A stretch of 64,000 nt of DNA. Source: Thalassotalea_H castellviae (GTDB lineage: Bacteria > Pseudomonadota > Gammaproteobacteria > Enterobacterales > Alteromonadaceae). Below, piece after piece: positions 17,968-26,932 of this stretch; the stretch's first letter is position 1; the number at the start of each line of letters is the position of its first letter. The notes under the pieces are model-generated. The model was not told the DNA's origin, searched no databases, and worked only from the letters and a program-made list of their open reading frames with translations. Both the position numbers and the translations under genes were made by a program. The stretch spans positions 124,001-188,000 of the forward strand of contig NZ_JAVRIF010000002.1 of the NCBI RefSeq assembly GCF_031846185.1, in the 5' to 3' direction.

Positions 17968-18526
17968 TAGTGCCTGCCATGTTCATATAGACATTGATTT
18001 TTAAACGCGCATTCTTACTACTTCCAGGGATACCAAGCTGATTACTTCGCGTAGATATATTAAAATCGTCTATTTGTAACCAAGGTTCGCTGCTTTCTAA
18101 TTCAGTGAACATTTTAACAATATTAATAAAACTACCATTAAACGAGACTTGCAATTGGTATTTTATCATATTGAATTCGCTTAATGGTGTGGCTGTTTGC
18201 CAACCTATATTTAACGAGCTTATATTATGTTTATCTAGCAATTGCTCTATTTGCTGTTGCCTGTTTAATTTAAACTCAGCTTCGGGTTGGTAGGCAAACA
18301 CTAATCGTTCTGCCGATTGCAACTTTTCTGCGAGAACCTTATTTTTATCGTCAAATAGCCCTTCTTTAGCTAATACGTGCGAGACTTTAGCTAGTTTTTT
18401 TTCTTGATTGACGATATTCAATAACTGATTGTCTTGCCAATCAAAAATAGGCACCACGATAAATTTTAATGCAAAAAGCAATGCCAGCAGTATTAATAGG
18501 CCTGTATGTTGTTTTAATTCGGTCAT
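17960..18526 (-). CDS. GspM/PilO-like assembly-platform protein
   Basis: 188 residues with one N-terminal TM (LLILLALLFALKFIVVPIF, about 9-27), a predicted coiled-coil (about 38-75) and a periplasmic ferredoxin-like region with LQVSFNGSFINIVKMFTELE (about 126-145), the pattern seen in PilO and GspM proteins. It would pair with the GspL-like protein in the inner-membrane platform. Stop and start codons overlap by 1 bp with the preceding GspL-like gene. Too divergent to separate GspM from PilO by eye. Confidence 0.65.
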   Translation of the reverse strand: MTELKQHTGLLILLALLFALKFIVVPIFDWQDNQLLNIVNQEKKLAKVSHVLAKEGLFDDKNKVLAEKLQSAERLVFAYQPEAEFKLNRQQQIEQLLDKHNISSLNIGWQTATPLSEFNMIKYQLQVSFNGSFINIVKMFTELESSEPWLQIDDFNISTRSNQLGIPGSSKNARLKINVYMNMAGTND

Positions 18527-19641
18527 CAGCTTTCTCCTTCAATAATAAAGCTAATAACAAACACATCTTTACCACGGCTATTACGTGTAGGGTAATCAAA
18601 TTTTGCGTCTTTTACTTTGGCAATGTTACTCACACGAGCAAGTAAATCGGTTGCTTGTTCTGTAGAGCCCCGCAGTACAAAACGCTGATTATCTATGCGA
18701 AAATTAGAAAAATTAGCATGCTCAAATAATTCGGCAAGTACCAACCATAATTGTGCCGAATTTTTTTTATCTTGATAAAACGCCGTTAACTGCTCGAAAC
18801 GTTGTTGGTTATTATCAAATAGTTGTTGTTCAGCCAATACCGCATTAACCTCTGATGATTGACTCGTTAACTGTTGTTCAAGCCAATATTGTTTACCTAA
18901 TAAGTAGCTACTACTGAGTATTAAATAGCTTGAAAATATTACAGCAAAAGGCACCACAGCCTGTTTTAAAAAAATTTCTTTATCAAAGGTACTCTTTAGT
19001 TTAACAAACGACGAAAACAGTGAAAAAGACGATGCTTTAATACCACTTGCCAATGCCATGGCTAAGTTACTAGCGGTAAACACGTTTAGTTCATCGTTGT
19101 TTACCACACCTGTAGACATTGCAAAACGAGGCACTGAGTTGATCATACTATTTGCAATAGCTGAATGAACAACACCGTTATTTTGTCCAACAAATAATGT
19201 CTGATTACCTTCAACTTGCGCAATTTGACCGGGTTGGTTAATTAACGATAATAATAGTGATTCTGGTAGGGTGATAAATGCCTTAGGTACGGATTGATGA
19301 AAATGCCAAATATTAGCGCTGGTCTGCCCCTCTTTACTATCAGCGATTTTTGAAAATGACAACTCATTTTCAGTTAGTTCTAATGCTAATAGCTTTTTTA
19401 ATTCAGTTTTGTTTTCAATGGGGTAGGTTTTAGCGAGTTCTTGATAATGACTTCGAGCGACAATTACCAAGGGTAGTGTTGAATTTGTTACGTCAGATTT
19501 TTCAAACGTTAATTCGTTATTTTGCCCTAAACAAAACCTATTTAAGTTTCCATCAAAATAATAGGCAAAGCGACATAGCAACGTTTTCAATGCTGTTGGT
19601 ATGATTATAGATTTACTCGTTGTTGATTGATTAGTGTTCAC
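18526..19641 (-). CDS. GspL-like assembly-platform protein
   Basis: 371 residues. The N-terminal half (1-220) lies where GspL has an actin-like cytoplasmic domain that recruits the GspE ATPase, but the nucleotide-binding motifs are not recognisable. A TM segment follows (VVPFAVIFSSYLILSSSYLL, about 229-248), then a coiled-coil (about 252-290) and a short periplasmic PilN/GspL-type domain (FSNFRIDNQRFVLRGST and after). Position between GspK and the GspM-like gene supports GspL. The overall architecture also resembles a fused, decayed PilM plus PilN. Confidence 0.65.
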   Translation of the reverse strand: MNTNQSTTSKSIIIPTALKTLLCRFAYYFDGNLNRFCLGQNNELTFEKSDVTNSTLPLVIVARSHYQELAKTYPIENKTELKKLLALELTENELSFSKIADSKEGQTSANIWHFHQSVPKAFITLPESLLLSLINQPGQIAQVEGNQTLFVGQNNGVVHSAIANSMINSVPRFAMSTGVVNNDELNVFTASNLAMALASGIKASSFSLFSSFVKLKSTFDKEIFLKQAVVPFAVIFSSYLILSSSYLLGKQYWLEQQLTSQSSEVNAVLAEQQLFDNNQQRFEQLTAFYQDKKNSAQLWLVLAELFEHANFSNFRIDNQRFVLRGSTEQATDLLARVSNIAKVKDAKFDYPTRNSRGKDVFVISFIIEGES

Positions 19642-19644
19642 TCG

Positions 19645-20556
19645 TTAACCACGGCTAATAAAGATGTTAAATGGTTTATCTTGCCCTTCGGCATACGGAT
19701 TTAAATGTAAAAATAACTGTTTAGATATATTAGATTCACCAATTTTTGCTGTAAATTCAATCTTTAAATAATTCGAGACATAAAAATATTGGTTATCTGT
19801 TTCTACAATCCCTGTAAGCTCTTTAAAGCGTGCTAATGTCATCTGATTAGTTCCACGCAGTGACACAACTTCTTGCATGGTTGCCTCTCCAACGAGTGCA
19901 CTTAATATATCAGGTGTTGTGTTATAAGGACTAAACGCCCCAGCTTGATATATTGTACTATTTTTAATGATTAATTGTTTTATGCTCTTTTCAATATTAT
20001 TAATATTAAGGATATCAGTGACCGAAGGCATCGCCCCATTACGAATAACATATCCGTTGACTGAAGTTTCATTACCATTTGGACGCTGGATACTATCAAT
20101 ATCTTGCCAATCTAACAAGCTATCAACAATACCTTCTATCACAAGTGGTGCATCGACCTTTGTTGCCAGCAGTTGCTTTAATATCTCCACTTTAGGGTAA
20201 TGAAGCTGTATTAAGCCACTTTGATCTTGAATAGCTATTTCAACATCAGCTAGATAGAAAGGCGTATTATAATAATTAATTCCTGCAAAAGTGGGATGTG
20301 AAAAATCACCATTATATGGATTAGTCGTATTTATTGCCTCCATCTTCCGCTTATTTGTTAACAAGTGAAACATTAACAATGATTCAGCATTATTCACACC
20401 CACTAATGCTTGAGTTTTATCATTAGCCCATTGCGCTTGCTTTAATTGTGTTTTAGCTGTTTGTGTTAAATATAAGGCCAATACCGACAATATTGCGGTA
20501 ATTAGTAACACTTGGATCAGAGCGATACCTTTATAATAACTGAATTTATTCATCAT
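19645..20556 (-). CDS. gspK: Minor pseudopilin GspK
   Basis: 303-residue minor pseudopilin, larger than the others as expected for GspK. It has a short leader ending in KG (residue 10) followed by IALIQVLLITAILSVLAL. Residue +5 of the mature chain is Gln, not Glu, consistent with GspK proteins, which commonly lack the Glu5 of other pseudopilins. LLDWQDIDSIQRPNGNE, followed by GYVIRNGAMPSVTDIL, matches the conserved DW-D-D and P-x-x-x-D-x-L stretch of the family. GspK caps the I-J-K tip of the pseudopilus. Stop overlaps the next start by a few bases in the operon. Confidence 0.88.
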   Translation of the reverse strand: MMNKFSYYKGIALIQVLLITAILSVLALYLTQTAKTQLKQAQWANDKTQALVGVNNAESLLMFHLLTNKRKMEAINTTNPYNGDFSHPTFAGINYYNTPFYLADVEIAIQDQSGLIQLHYPKVEILKQLLATKVDAPLVIEGIVDSLLDWQDIDSIQRPNGNETSVNGYVIRNGAMPSVTDILNINNIEKSIKQLIIKNSTIYQAGAFSPYNTTPDILSALVGEATMQEVVSLRGTNQMTLARFKELTGIVETDNQYFYVSNYLKIEFTAKIGESNISKQLFLHLNPYAEGQDKPFNIFISRG

Positions 20557-21254
20557 TAAGTATCACTGTTAATATAAGGGGATAGCCAACTCTGCACATT
20601 AGTTTGCAACATTATTGGCATAACAAGAATTTTGTTATTTTTTACTAAGGTTAATGTCAATTTTTCAGGCATGTATTGCTTATCTATTCCTGAATAACTT
20701 TGTTGCCAAAATGGTGCGAAGTTATTTTGTTCGTCATTCGTTTTTTCGTCAATATTTCGCCAACCAAAATATTCAAATGATATTTGTGTGAGGTCGGAAA
20801 ACAACACCAATGACTGATCAAACTCTATGATTTGTTCAGTACCTTTTAATAATAGGTTTTGCGTTGATTTCGATTGGTAAACAAGATCAAATAACCCCGA
20901 TGATTTTTCTACTGCCGATAGTCGGAATATTTCACTCACTTCATTAGCAAAAAAACCGCTTTGAGAAACTGCAAGTAAGCTCGTGTTGTGCCCTATAAAG
21001 AAGAAGAAAGGTTTTTTCTGAGGGTTAACTACAATAAAACTTTGGATACCTTCAAGTAAACGCTGTGTTAACTCTATATGCTTGGCATTTTTTTCAGCTA
21101 TAGCGAAGTTACCCAATTCTTTACTCCACCGCGATGACATTAAACTGTAGGTATAGCTACCCGTCAGTAAAAGTAATGATAAAATTGAAATAGCTATCAT
21201 CAATTCAATTAAAGTAAATCCTTTTATCGCTTTATGGTTAGCTCTTTTAATCAT
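20556..21254 (-). CDS. gspJ: Minor pseudopilin GspJ
   Basis: 232 residues with a class III prepilin signal: cleavage after Gly12, then FTLIELMIAISILSLLLL with Glu at +5. The rest is periplasmic. Length and position between GspI and GspK identify it as GspJ, part of the pseudopilus tip. Overlaps gspI by 8 bp and gspK by 1 bp, showing tight translational coupling. Confidence 0.85.
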   Translation of the reverse strand: MIKRANHKAIKGFTLIELMIAISILSLLLLTGSYTYSLMSSRWSKELGNFAIAEKNAKHIELTQRLLEGIQSFIVVNPQKKPFFFFIGHNTSLLAVSQSGFFANEVSEIFRLSAVEKSSGLFDLVYQSKSTQNLLLKGTEQIIEFDQSLVLFSDLTQISFEYFGWRNIDEKTNDEQNNFAPFWQQSYSGIDKQYMPEKLTLTLVKNNKILVMPIMLQTNVQSWLSPYINSDT

Positions 21255-21744
21255 TCGTCCAACTCAACTCATGAAACTGAAACTGTTGATTGGTAGATCG
21301 ATATTGTACCGCTAGCTCAACTAACCACAACTTATATTTTAAAGGCGGAGTTACGTAATCACCTGTATCAACATCGAGTTTTGTCGGTGCCGACTTAAAG
21401 TCTACCTGTTGCGCTTTCCATTGGTAACTCACCTCCCAGACTTGTCCTTGTTTGGCTAGCTCATTTTCTTGAGAGTCACCTAATGAGCGAATATCTTTCT
21501 TTATATTAGCTAATATAATCGGCATCATACCTGATAGGGTTACATGTTGTTCCGCTTTTTCACTGCTGAGAAAAGCCCCACGGTATACCATAGAAACCGT
21601 GGCGATTGAAGCAAATAAAATAACCGCAGCAACTAATACTTCAATCAAAGTAAAACCATTCTTACTAAATTTTTTTATTGGGTAACTTTGCCCTATCGGA
21701 CATTTTATTGACGAGCGTTGAACAATGTATTTATCTATCATCAC
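21247..21744 (-). CDS. gspI: Minor pseudopilin GspI
   Basis: 165 residues; the prepilin cleavage site is after Gly30, followed by FTLIEVLVAAVILFASIATV with Glu at +5. The leader of 30 residues is unusually long, and no internal ATG shortens it. The pattern ERxxFxLxEV...A...S and the small periplasmic domain with W-x-V-S-Y-x-W match GspI. Forms the tip complex with GspJ and GspK. Confidence 0.83.
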   Translation of the reverse strand: MMIDKYIVQRSSIKCPIGQSYPIKKFSKNGFTLIEVLVAAVILFASIATVSMVYRGAFLSSEKAEQHVTLSGMMPIILANIKKDIRSLGDSQENELAKQGQVWEVSYQWKAQQVDFKSAPTKLDVDTGDYVTPPLKYKLWLVELAVQYRSTNQQFQFHELSWTND

Positions 21745-21756
21745 GTAATTTATGCT

Positions 21757-22188
21757 CTATAAATTTTCGTTGCTTAATTGTTCACCGTTAACCCATGTTG
21801 CCAATTCTAGCATCAGAGGCTTACCTCGGTATGTACCAGTAACTTTGTTTTCACTAATAAATCCTTTTTTATTGTAATAAAGTTTCTGGGGTTGAAAAAA
21901 TAATGACTCGAATGAAGTTGTTTCAATTGGGTTATCAATTCCTTCAACGAACAAAGTAACTTTTTTGCCGGTCAGCTCAACAATATGCGCTTGCCCAGTA
22001 TGAAAAGCTCGTGCAGAGATTTTACGAAACCAGTTTTTTAAACTTAGCATTTCTTGTTTAGCTTGTGCTTTTTCTAAACTATTAATTGCTAACGGTCCTA
22101 CCATACCCATTAATAACGCCACAATTGACATAACAATCATTAACTCAATTAACGTAAAACCTCTATTTGTTTGAGTATGGCCTAACAT
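21757..22188 (-). CDS. gspH: Minor pseudopilin GspH
   Basis: 143 residues with cleavage after Gly10 and FTLIELMIVMSIVALLMGMV, Glu at +5. The periplasmic region is short and beta-rich (VELTGKKVTLFVEG). By size and by position between gspF and gspI it is GspH, which links the major pseudopilus to the I-J-K tip. It is 13 bp from gspI. Confidence 0.8.
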   Translation of the reverse strand: MLGHTQTNRGFTLIELMIVMSIVALLMGMVGPLAINSLEKAQAKQEMLSLKNWFRKISARAFHTGQAHIVELTGKKVTLFVEGIDNPIETTSFESLFFQPQKLYYNKKGFISENKVTGTYRGKPLMLELATWVNGEQLSNENL

Positions 22189-22195
22189 AAAAGAG

Positions 22196-23398
22196 TTATA
22201 TCCCGAGTTCGTTAATAGACACCATGCTCATTAACATTACCACAACTACACCACCAACAAATCCGCCCATAAAAAGGATCATTAATGGCTCTAGTAAAGT
22301 AGTCATACGTTCGGTCCAGCTTTCAAATTCTTGCCGAGAACGATTCGCTATTTCGTTAAATACACGCTCTAAATTACCTGACTCTTCACCCACTTCTAAC
22401 AGTGAAACAAAAAAATCAGGGTAGAGTGACGTTTGTTTAAGTGCTGGCGTTAAAGCGCTACCGCCTTTGACTTTATTTTTAGCGATTTCCATTTCACGTT
22501 GAAGTACTTTGTTTTTGATATTACCTGCAGATAAACCAATAGCACGGTCAATTTGTACCCCCGCTTTTACCATCATCGCTAGGCCACTATTAAAACGAAT
22601 GCGTTCAACAGTAATAATGGCTTTTTTGACAACAGGAAGTTTCAAACTAAATTCCTGCCACCATTTGATAAAGCCTGCCTGCTTAGTAGCTAAAACGAGT
22701 AAAAATCCAGATGCAATAACACCAATAACTAAAAAACCTTGATAATTAACCATCCATTCACTGGTAGACAACATTACTTGTGTATACCATGGTAGTTCTT
22801 TTACATCAGTAAACATTGCCGACATTTTAGGAATGATAAAATTAAAAATAAAAAACACACTCAAAATGCAAACAAAGAAAATAACGGTTGGATAAGCAAG
22901 CGAGCTAATAATTTTACGTTGTAAATCTCGTTTAAACTTCAGGTCTTCAGCAAGACCAGCAAAAATTTCGCTCAAATTTCCTGACGCTTCCCCTAATTCG
23001 ATGAGGTTACAATATAAAGGATCGAATATGTCATCATGCTCTTTCACCGATTCAGATAGGCTCTTACCTTTTTTCAGGTTACTACTAATATTTGCTAATA
23101 ATTTAGCTAGTGCCGGTTTTGCCTTAGTTTTACGAATAATATCGATACCTCTATCGATACGCACACCTGATTCAAGTAATAAACTCAACTCCGACGTTAA
23201 AAACTCTAAATCAGCCAGTGACACTTTATTGCCAAATTTAAGCACTGATTTTTTTTCGTCATTAAGTACTTTAACTTCTGTTGGTAATAACTGCTGTTTT
23301 TTAAGTTCAGCTAAAGCCACAGTTTTATTAGATGCTTCTATTTGTCCATCAACTTTTGCCCCTGACTGGTCATAAGCTTTATAGGAAAATGTTGTCAT
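22196..23398 (-). CDS. gspF: Type II secretion inner-membrane platform protein GspF
   Basis: 400 residues, the normal GspF/PilC length. Starts MTTFSYKAYDQSGAKVDG, the family opening. Two homologous cytoplasmic domains (about 60-165 and 265-365), each with an LLESGV/MVKAGVQIDRAI and GEASGNL/GEESGNLERV motif, alternate with three TM segments (about 168-190, 222-240, 370-392). It is the polytopic core against which the GspE ATPase works. Gap of only 2 bp to gspE. Confidence 0.93.
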   Translation of the reverse strand: MTTFSYKAYDQSGAKVDGQIEASNKTVALAELKKQQLLPTEVKVLNDEKKSVLKFGNKVSLADLEFLTSELSLLLESGVRIDRGIDIIRKTKAKPALAKLLANISSNLKKGKSLSESVKEHDDIFDPLYCNLIELGEASGNLSEIFAGLAEDLKFKRDLQRKIISSLAYPTVIFFVCILSVFFIFNFIIPKMSAMFTDVKELPWYTQVMLSTSEWMVNYQGFLVIGVIASGFLLVLATKQAGFIKWWQEFSLKLPVVKKAIITVERIRFNSGLAMMVKAGVQIDRAIGLSAGNIKNKVLQREMEIAKNKVKGGSALTPALKQTSLYPDFFVSLLEVGEESGNLERVFNEIANRSRQEFESWTERMTTLLEPLMILFMGGFVGGVVVVMLMSMVSINELGI

Positions 23399-23400
23399 AA

Positions 23401-25062
23401 TTAACCTGCAACTCGAACAACTTCTTCAATCGTTGTAAACCCTAGTATTGCTTTATAAAAGCCGTCTTCCAACAAAGTTCTACGTTGTAATTTTTCGTTA
23501 TGCTTTTTAGCTTTAGGAATAAAGTTAGAATCTTTTGGCATTGATTTTATTTCATCATCACAACGCAAATACTCTGTAACAGCCATTCTGCCCTTATAAC
23601 CAGTATTTGCACAATGCTCACAACCTTTTCCTTGCATCAAACTAATAGTTTTAATATTAAATTTAGCTGCAATTGAGTCTAGATTATATTTTTCAATTAA
23701 TTGAGCAGCTTCAGGGTGAGTTTCACTACAATTTTCACATACTTTTCTAGCTAGTCGTTGTGCGACAATTGATACTAACGCAGCATTAAGCAAAAATTCT
23801 TCAACACCAAGATCTAATAATCGGGTGTATGCACTTGCTGCATCATTAGTATGAACAGTAGAAAAGACTAAATGACCAGTAAGTGCTGATTGGAGTGCAA
23901 TTTGTGCAGTTTCTTTATCTCGAATTTCACCAAGCATAATAATGTCAGGATCTTGACGAACAATTGAGCGTAGACCGGCCGCAAAATCAAAGCCAATGTC
24001 ACTATTCACTTGCACCTGATTAATACCTTCTAGCTGGTATTCTACAGGGTCTTCAAGGGTAATTATTTTGACATCATCATTATTGAGCGCATTTAAAAAA
24101 GTATAAAGCGTTGTAGTTTTACCTGATCCAGTGGGGCCAGTTAATAATACAACCCCAGCCGTCGTTTTGATATCTTCACGTATCAAAGTTTCAATATCGG
24201 TAGATAAACCTAAAACAGACATATCATACCGGACGTTATCTTTACGTAAGAAACGTAACACCATGGATTCGCCATCATTTAATGGTAATGCGGAAACACG
24301 AATATCCAATTCTTGATTGGCTATTTTCATTTCTATTTTACCATCTTGAGGTCGCCGCTTTTCTGCGATATCCATACCTGATAGAATTTTCAAACGTGTG
24401 ACGATAGGCAATTGCATACGAGGCGCTAACAGTTCTGCTTCATGTAATACACCATCAACACGAAAACGCGCGCGATAACGACCATTAAATGGTTCAAGAT
24501 GCATATCTGAAGCACCTTGTCGTAATGCTCTAGAGATAAGCGAATTTAATAAGTTAACCGTCGGAGCTTCAGTTGCAAGCTCTCTTAGCTTAGCTTCTTC
24601 ATCACCCAATATTTCATGGTTATCTTCTTGCTGGTTAAGAATGTCATACTTTGACGATAGTACTTGAATATCACTTTCTGAAGCTAAAAGTAGTGTCGCA
24701 TCAATGTTACTTTGATTGAGCCATTCATTGACTGTTAACTCTAACGGGAAACGGCAAGCAAACGTCCAGCTGTCATCATTTTTTGCTAAGGGTATCCAAT
24801 CATTTTCAATTAAAAAGTGAAGCTCTTTCTCTGTTATTGATGGTGTCGAAGCATCTAACCATTCATTGATATTAACTAAGGGAAGTTGTAAATATTTACT
24901 ATAAAGTAATGGCACTTGATCATCAGGCAAACTGCCCATATTAACGAGAATTTGCTCTAAACGACCGCCGTATTTTTTTTGATAATTTTCTGCGCGCGTT
25001 AAATCAACACGTGAAACCATAAAGTCTTGAACAAGAAGTTCAGCTAACTGCATTTTTTGCAT
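23401..25062 (-). CDS. gspE: Type II secretion ATPase GspE
   Basis: 553-residue hexameric AAA-like ATPase powering pseudopilus assembly. An N-terminal T2SSE_N domain (about 1-140) is followed by the catalytic core: Walker A GPTGSGKTT (309-317), the Asp box around 334-344, Walker B DIIMLGEIRD (373-382), and the His box GHLVFSTVHTND (396-407). Two CxxC pairs (442/445 and 481/484) form the zinc-binding module that marks GspE/PilB. All catalytic elements are intact. Start ATG overlaps the gspG stop by 1 bp. Confidence 0.95.
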   Translation of the reverse strand: MQKMQLAELLVQDFMVSRVDLTRAENYQKKYGGRLEQILVNMGSLPDDQVPLLYSKYLQLPLVNINEWLDASTPSITEKELHFLIENDWIPLAKNDDSWTFACRFPLELTVNEWLNQSNIDATLLLASESDIQVLSSKYDILNQQEDNHEILGDEEAKLRELATEAPTVNLLNSLISRALRQGASDMHLEPFNGRYRARFRVDGVLHEAELLAPRMQLPIVTRLKILSGMDIAEKRRPQDGKIEMKIANQELDIRVSALPLNDGESMVLRFLRKDNVRYDMSVLGLSTDIETLIREDIKTTAGVVLLTGPTGSGKTTTLYTFLNALNNDDVKIITLEDPVEYQLEGINQVQVNSDIGFDFAAGLRSIVRQDPDIIMLGEIRDKETAQIALQSALTGHLVFSTVHTNDAASAYTRLLDLGVEEFLLNAALVSIVAQRLARKVCENCSETHPEAAQLIEKYNLDSIAAKFNIKTISLMQGKGCEHCANTGYKGRMAVTEYLRCDDEIKSMPKDSNFIPKAKKHNEKLQRRTLLEDGFYKAILGFTTIEEVVRVAG

Positions 25063-25457
25063 TATTTGTGCACTATATCTGCATTACCATCCGCACCGCC
25101 AGGTTGACCATCAGCGCCATACGACATTATTTTATATGGGTTACCATCTTCACCAGGTACAGAGTACACATAAGGATTTCCCCAAGGATCAAGAGGTATA
25201 GCCTTTGGTAAATATGGGCCATCCCAGCGCGGCTTATCACTTTTTCTCAACTCTTCTAATGAAGAAGGATAACTGCCCATATCTAAACGGTAGGTATCAA
25301 GTGCAGTTTCAAACGCATTCATTTGAGCGGACGCAATACCTCTCTCTGCAGTGCCTAACTGACTGAAAAACTTTGGTGCAACAAGAGATGCAAGTAACCC
25401 TAGAATGACAATGACTATAAGTAATTCAATCATTGTAAAGCCTTGATGTTTTTTCAT
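25062..25457 (-). CDS. gspG: Major pseudopilin GspG
   Basis: 131-residue major pseudopilin. A 6-residue leader ending in Gly6 precedes FTMIELLIVIVILGLLASLVAPK with Glu at +5. The C-terminal signature is textbook GspG: LDPWGNPYVY followed by the calcium-binding loop SYGADGQPGGADGNADI. First gene of the operon. No prepilin peptidase (GspO/PilD) gene is in the window, so processing must use one encoded elsewhere. Confidence 0.95.
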   Translation of the reverse strand: MKKHQGFTMIELLIVIVILGLLASLVAPKFFSQLGTAERGIASAQMNAFETALDTYRLDMGSYPSSLEELRKSDKPRWDGPYLPKAIPLDPWGNPYVYSVPGEDGNPYKIMSYGADGQPGGADGNADIVHK

Positions 25458-25484
25458 ATTTATTCAATTCCGGAAATTTGTAAA

Positions 25485-25513
25485 AGTTTATCAGTACTAT
25501 ATTCAGCTGTCGA
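25485..25513 (-). promoter_or_regulatory. Candidate sigma-70 promoter of the T2SS operon
   Basis: Minus strand: TCGACA (25513-25508, 5 of 6 to the consensus -35), 17-bp spacer, TAAACT (25490-25485). Predicted start near 25478, about 20 nt before the gspG ATG. The -10 hexamer is identical to that proposed for the S-layer-like gene. Confidence 0.4.
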
Positions 25514-25545
25514 ATATTAAAAGTATTAGCTAATGTTTTGAAACA

Positions 25546-25590
25546 AAATTCTATATTACCTAAATATTAATGACATGTAATATAGAATTT
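25546..25590. repeat. 14-bp perfect inverted repeat upstream of the T2SS operon
   Basis: AAATTCTATATTAC (25546-25559) and GTAATATAGAATTT (25577-25590) around a 17-nt spacer. It follows the wecA stop by about 65 bp and on the minus strand is followed by TTTGTTT, so it could terminate wecA transcription. Its place just upstream of the proposed gspG promoter also allows an operator role. Confidence 0.5.
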
Positions 25591-25654
25591 ATATTAGAGA
25601 TTTTATTGAAGAATATTATTACCTGAACTAATCAAATGCATTAATTAAAAGAGG

Positions 25655-26707
25655 TTATTTTAACGCTCGAATAAATTTCCAAGCGTGTTGAATCGCATAT
25701 GAATATGTAATAAAGGCAACTAGATAAAGCGATAATAAAATCCACTCAGCCACCATAAAAATTTCACCAAGAATACCTACTAATGCAAAAGAAATCGCTA
25801 AAGCACTAATTGCCCATAATGATTGGCGAGATGATAAACCTAAACGCATGCAAATATGATGAAGATGCCCATTATCAGCTTTAAAGGGTGAATCTCCTTT
25901 ACGAATACGACGGATCATAATAGCGAACATATCCATCAGAGGAATAGCAATGATCCATAAGGCAGTAACTGGTCTAAAAGCAGCTTCTGATAACTCAGTA
26001 GTTTGGGTACTAAGCGCTAATAGCCAAATAACGGTGAGTCCCATAAACATGCTACCGGCATCTCCCATAAATATTTTTTTACCTCGAGGATTACGAGTAC
26101 TAACGTTATAAAATAAATAAGGAATGATAGCTACGACTAAAATAAGCGGTAGCAAAATATCGGCTGAGTTATCATTTAATACGGTAAGTATTGCCACTGA
26201 AGAGATAGTCACAATACTCATGGAGCCTGCTAAACCATCTATCCCATCTATCATATTAAAAGCATTGATAGCAGCTACACAGGCTAGCATAGTAAATATC
26301 ATGCCGAAATTTCCTAACTCAACGGGCCCAGTCGCAAAAAGGTTACCAAAATCATGAATATAGATACCTGCGCCAAACACCATGATTGTGGCAACTATGC
26401 CTTGGAATATCATCCTAGGTGCAACTTTTAAGTCGTAAATATCATCCATCGTGCCGATAAACACTAACAGGGCTGATGAAATAAAATATAAATTAAGTAA
26501 TTTACTTTGATCAATAAAAAGAGTCGAGGCAATTAGTACCCCAGTATAAATCGAGATCCCGCCGATTAAAGGAATTGCACCATCATGCTTTTTTCTTGCA
26601 TTAGGTAAATCAACTAAGCCAATCTGCGGCGCTAGCGGTAATAAAATTTTAATAGTAGAAATAGAAACAACAAAAGCGACTAAAAGTGCACTTATAGTAA
26701 ATAGCAT
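25655..26707 (-). CDS. wecA: Undecaprenyl-phosphate GlcNAc-1-phosphate transferase (WecA)
   Basis: 350-residue polytopic enzyme of the MraY/WecA family that starts glycan assembly by moving a HexNAc-1-phosphate from UDP-sugar to undecaprenyl phosphate. Visible signatures: VDLPNARKKHDGAIPLIGG (32-50), MDD (87-89), NMIDGIDGLAG (151-161), MGDAGS (214-219) and the cytoplasmic HLHH motif (281-284), all typical of WecA rather than MraY. About 11 TM segments. AGGG precedes the ATG. It probably initiates the O-antigen or exopolysaccharide built by the transferases at the left of the window. Confidence 0.9.
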   Translation of the reverse strand: MLFTISALLVAFVVSISTIKILLPLAPQIGLVDLPNARKKHDGAIPLIGGISIYTGVLIASTLFIDQSKLLNLYFISSALLVFIGTMDDIYDLKVAPRMIFQGIVATIMVFGAGIYIHDFGNLFATGPVELGNFGMIFTMLACVAAINAFNMIDGIDGLAGSMSIVTISSVAILTVLNDNSADILLPLILVVAIIPYLFYNVSTRNPRGKKIFMGDAGSMFMGLTVIWLLALSTQTTELSEAAFRPVTALWIIAIPLMDMFAIMIRRIRKGDSPFKADNGHLHHICMRLGLSSRQSLWAISALAISFALVGILGEIFMVAEWILLSLYLVAFITYSYAIQHAWKFIRALK

Positions 26708-26775
26708 TAGATAACCCTGTTTATTAGCCTTAAAATTCCTTTTTTAGCTAATTTTTTATATTTAAATGTTACAAA

Positions 26776-26808
26776 TAAAAAGCGCGCTAATTATAGTATT
26801 CAATTAGC
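26776..26808 (-). terminator. Probable Rho-independent terminator after the SLBB export gene
   Basis: GCTAATT (26786-26792) and AATTAGC (26802-26808) form a 7-bp stem with a 9-nt loop. On the minus strand it is followed by GCGC and TTTTT. About 125 bp after the stop of the export protein gene. Confidence 0.5.
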
Positions 26809-26932
26809 CGCTAATCTAGGCTTTGACAAAAATATTACTCGTAAAATTAACATAAATGTAAATAAATTTGCTTTTTACCAGTAAATGCCATTATTGAAGA
26901 GTGATATTTACTGGTATTCAATTTAATTATTT

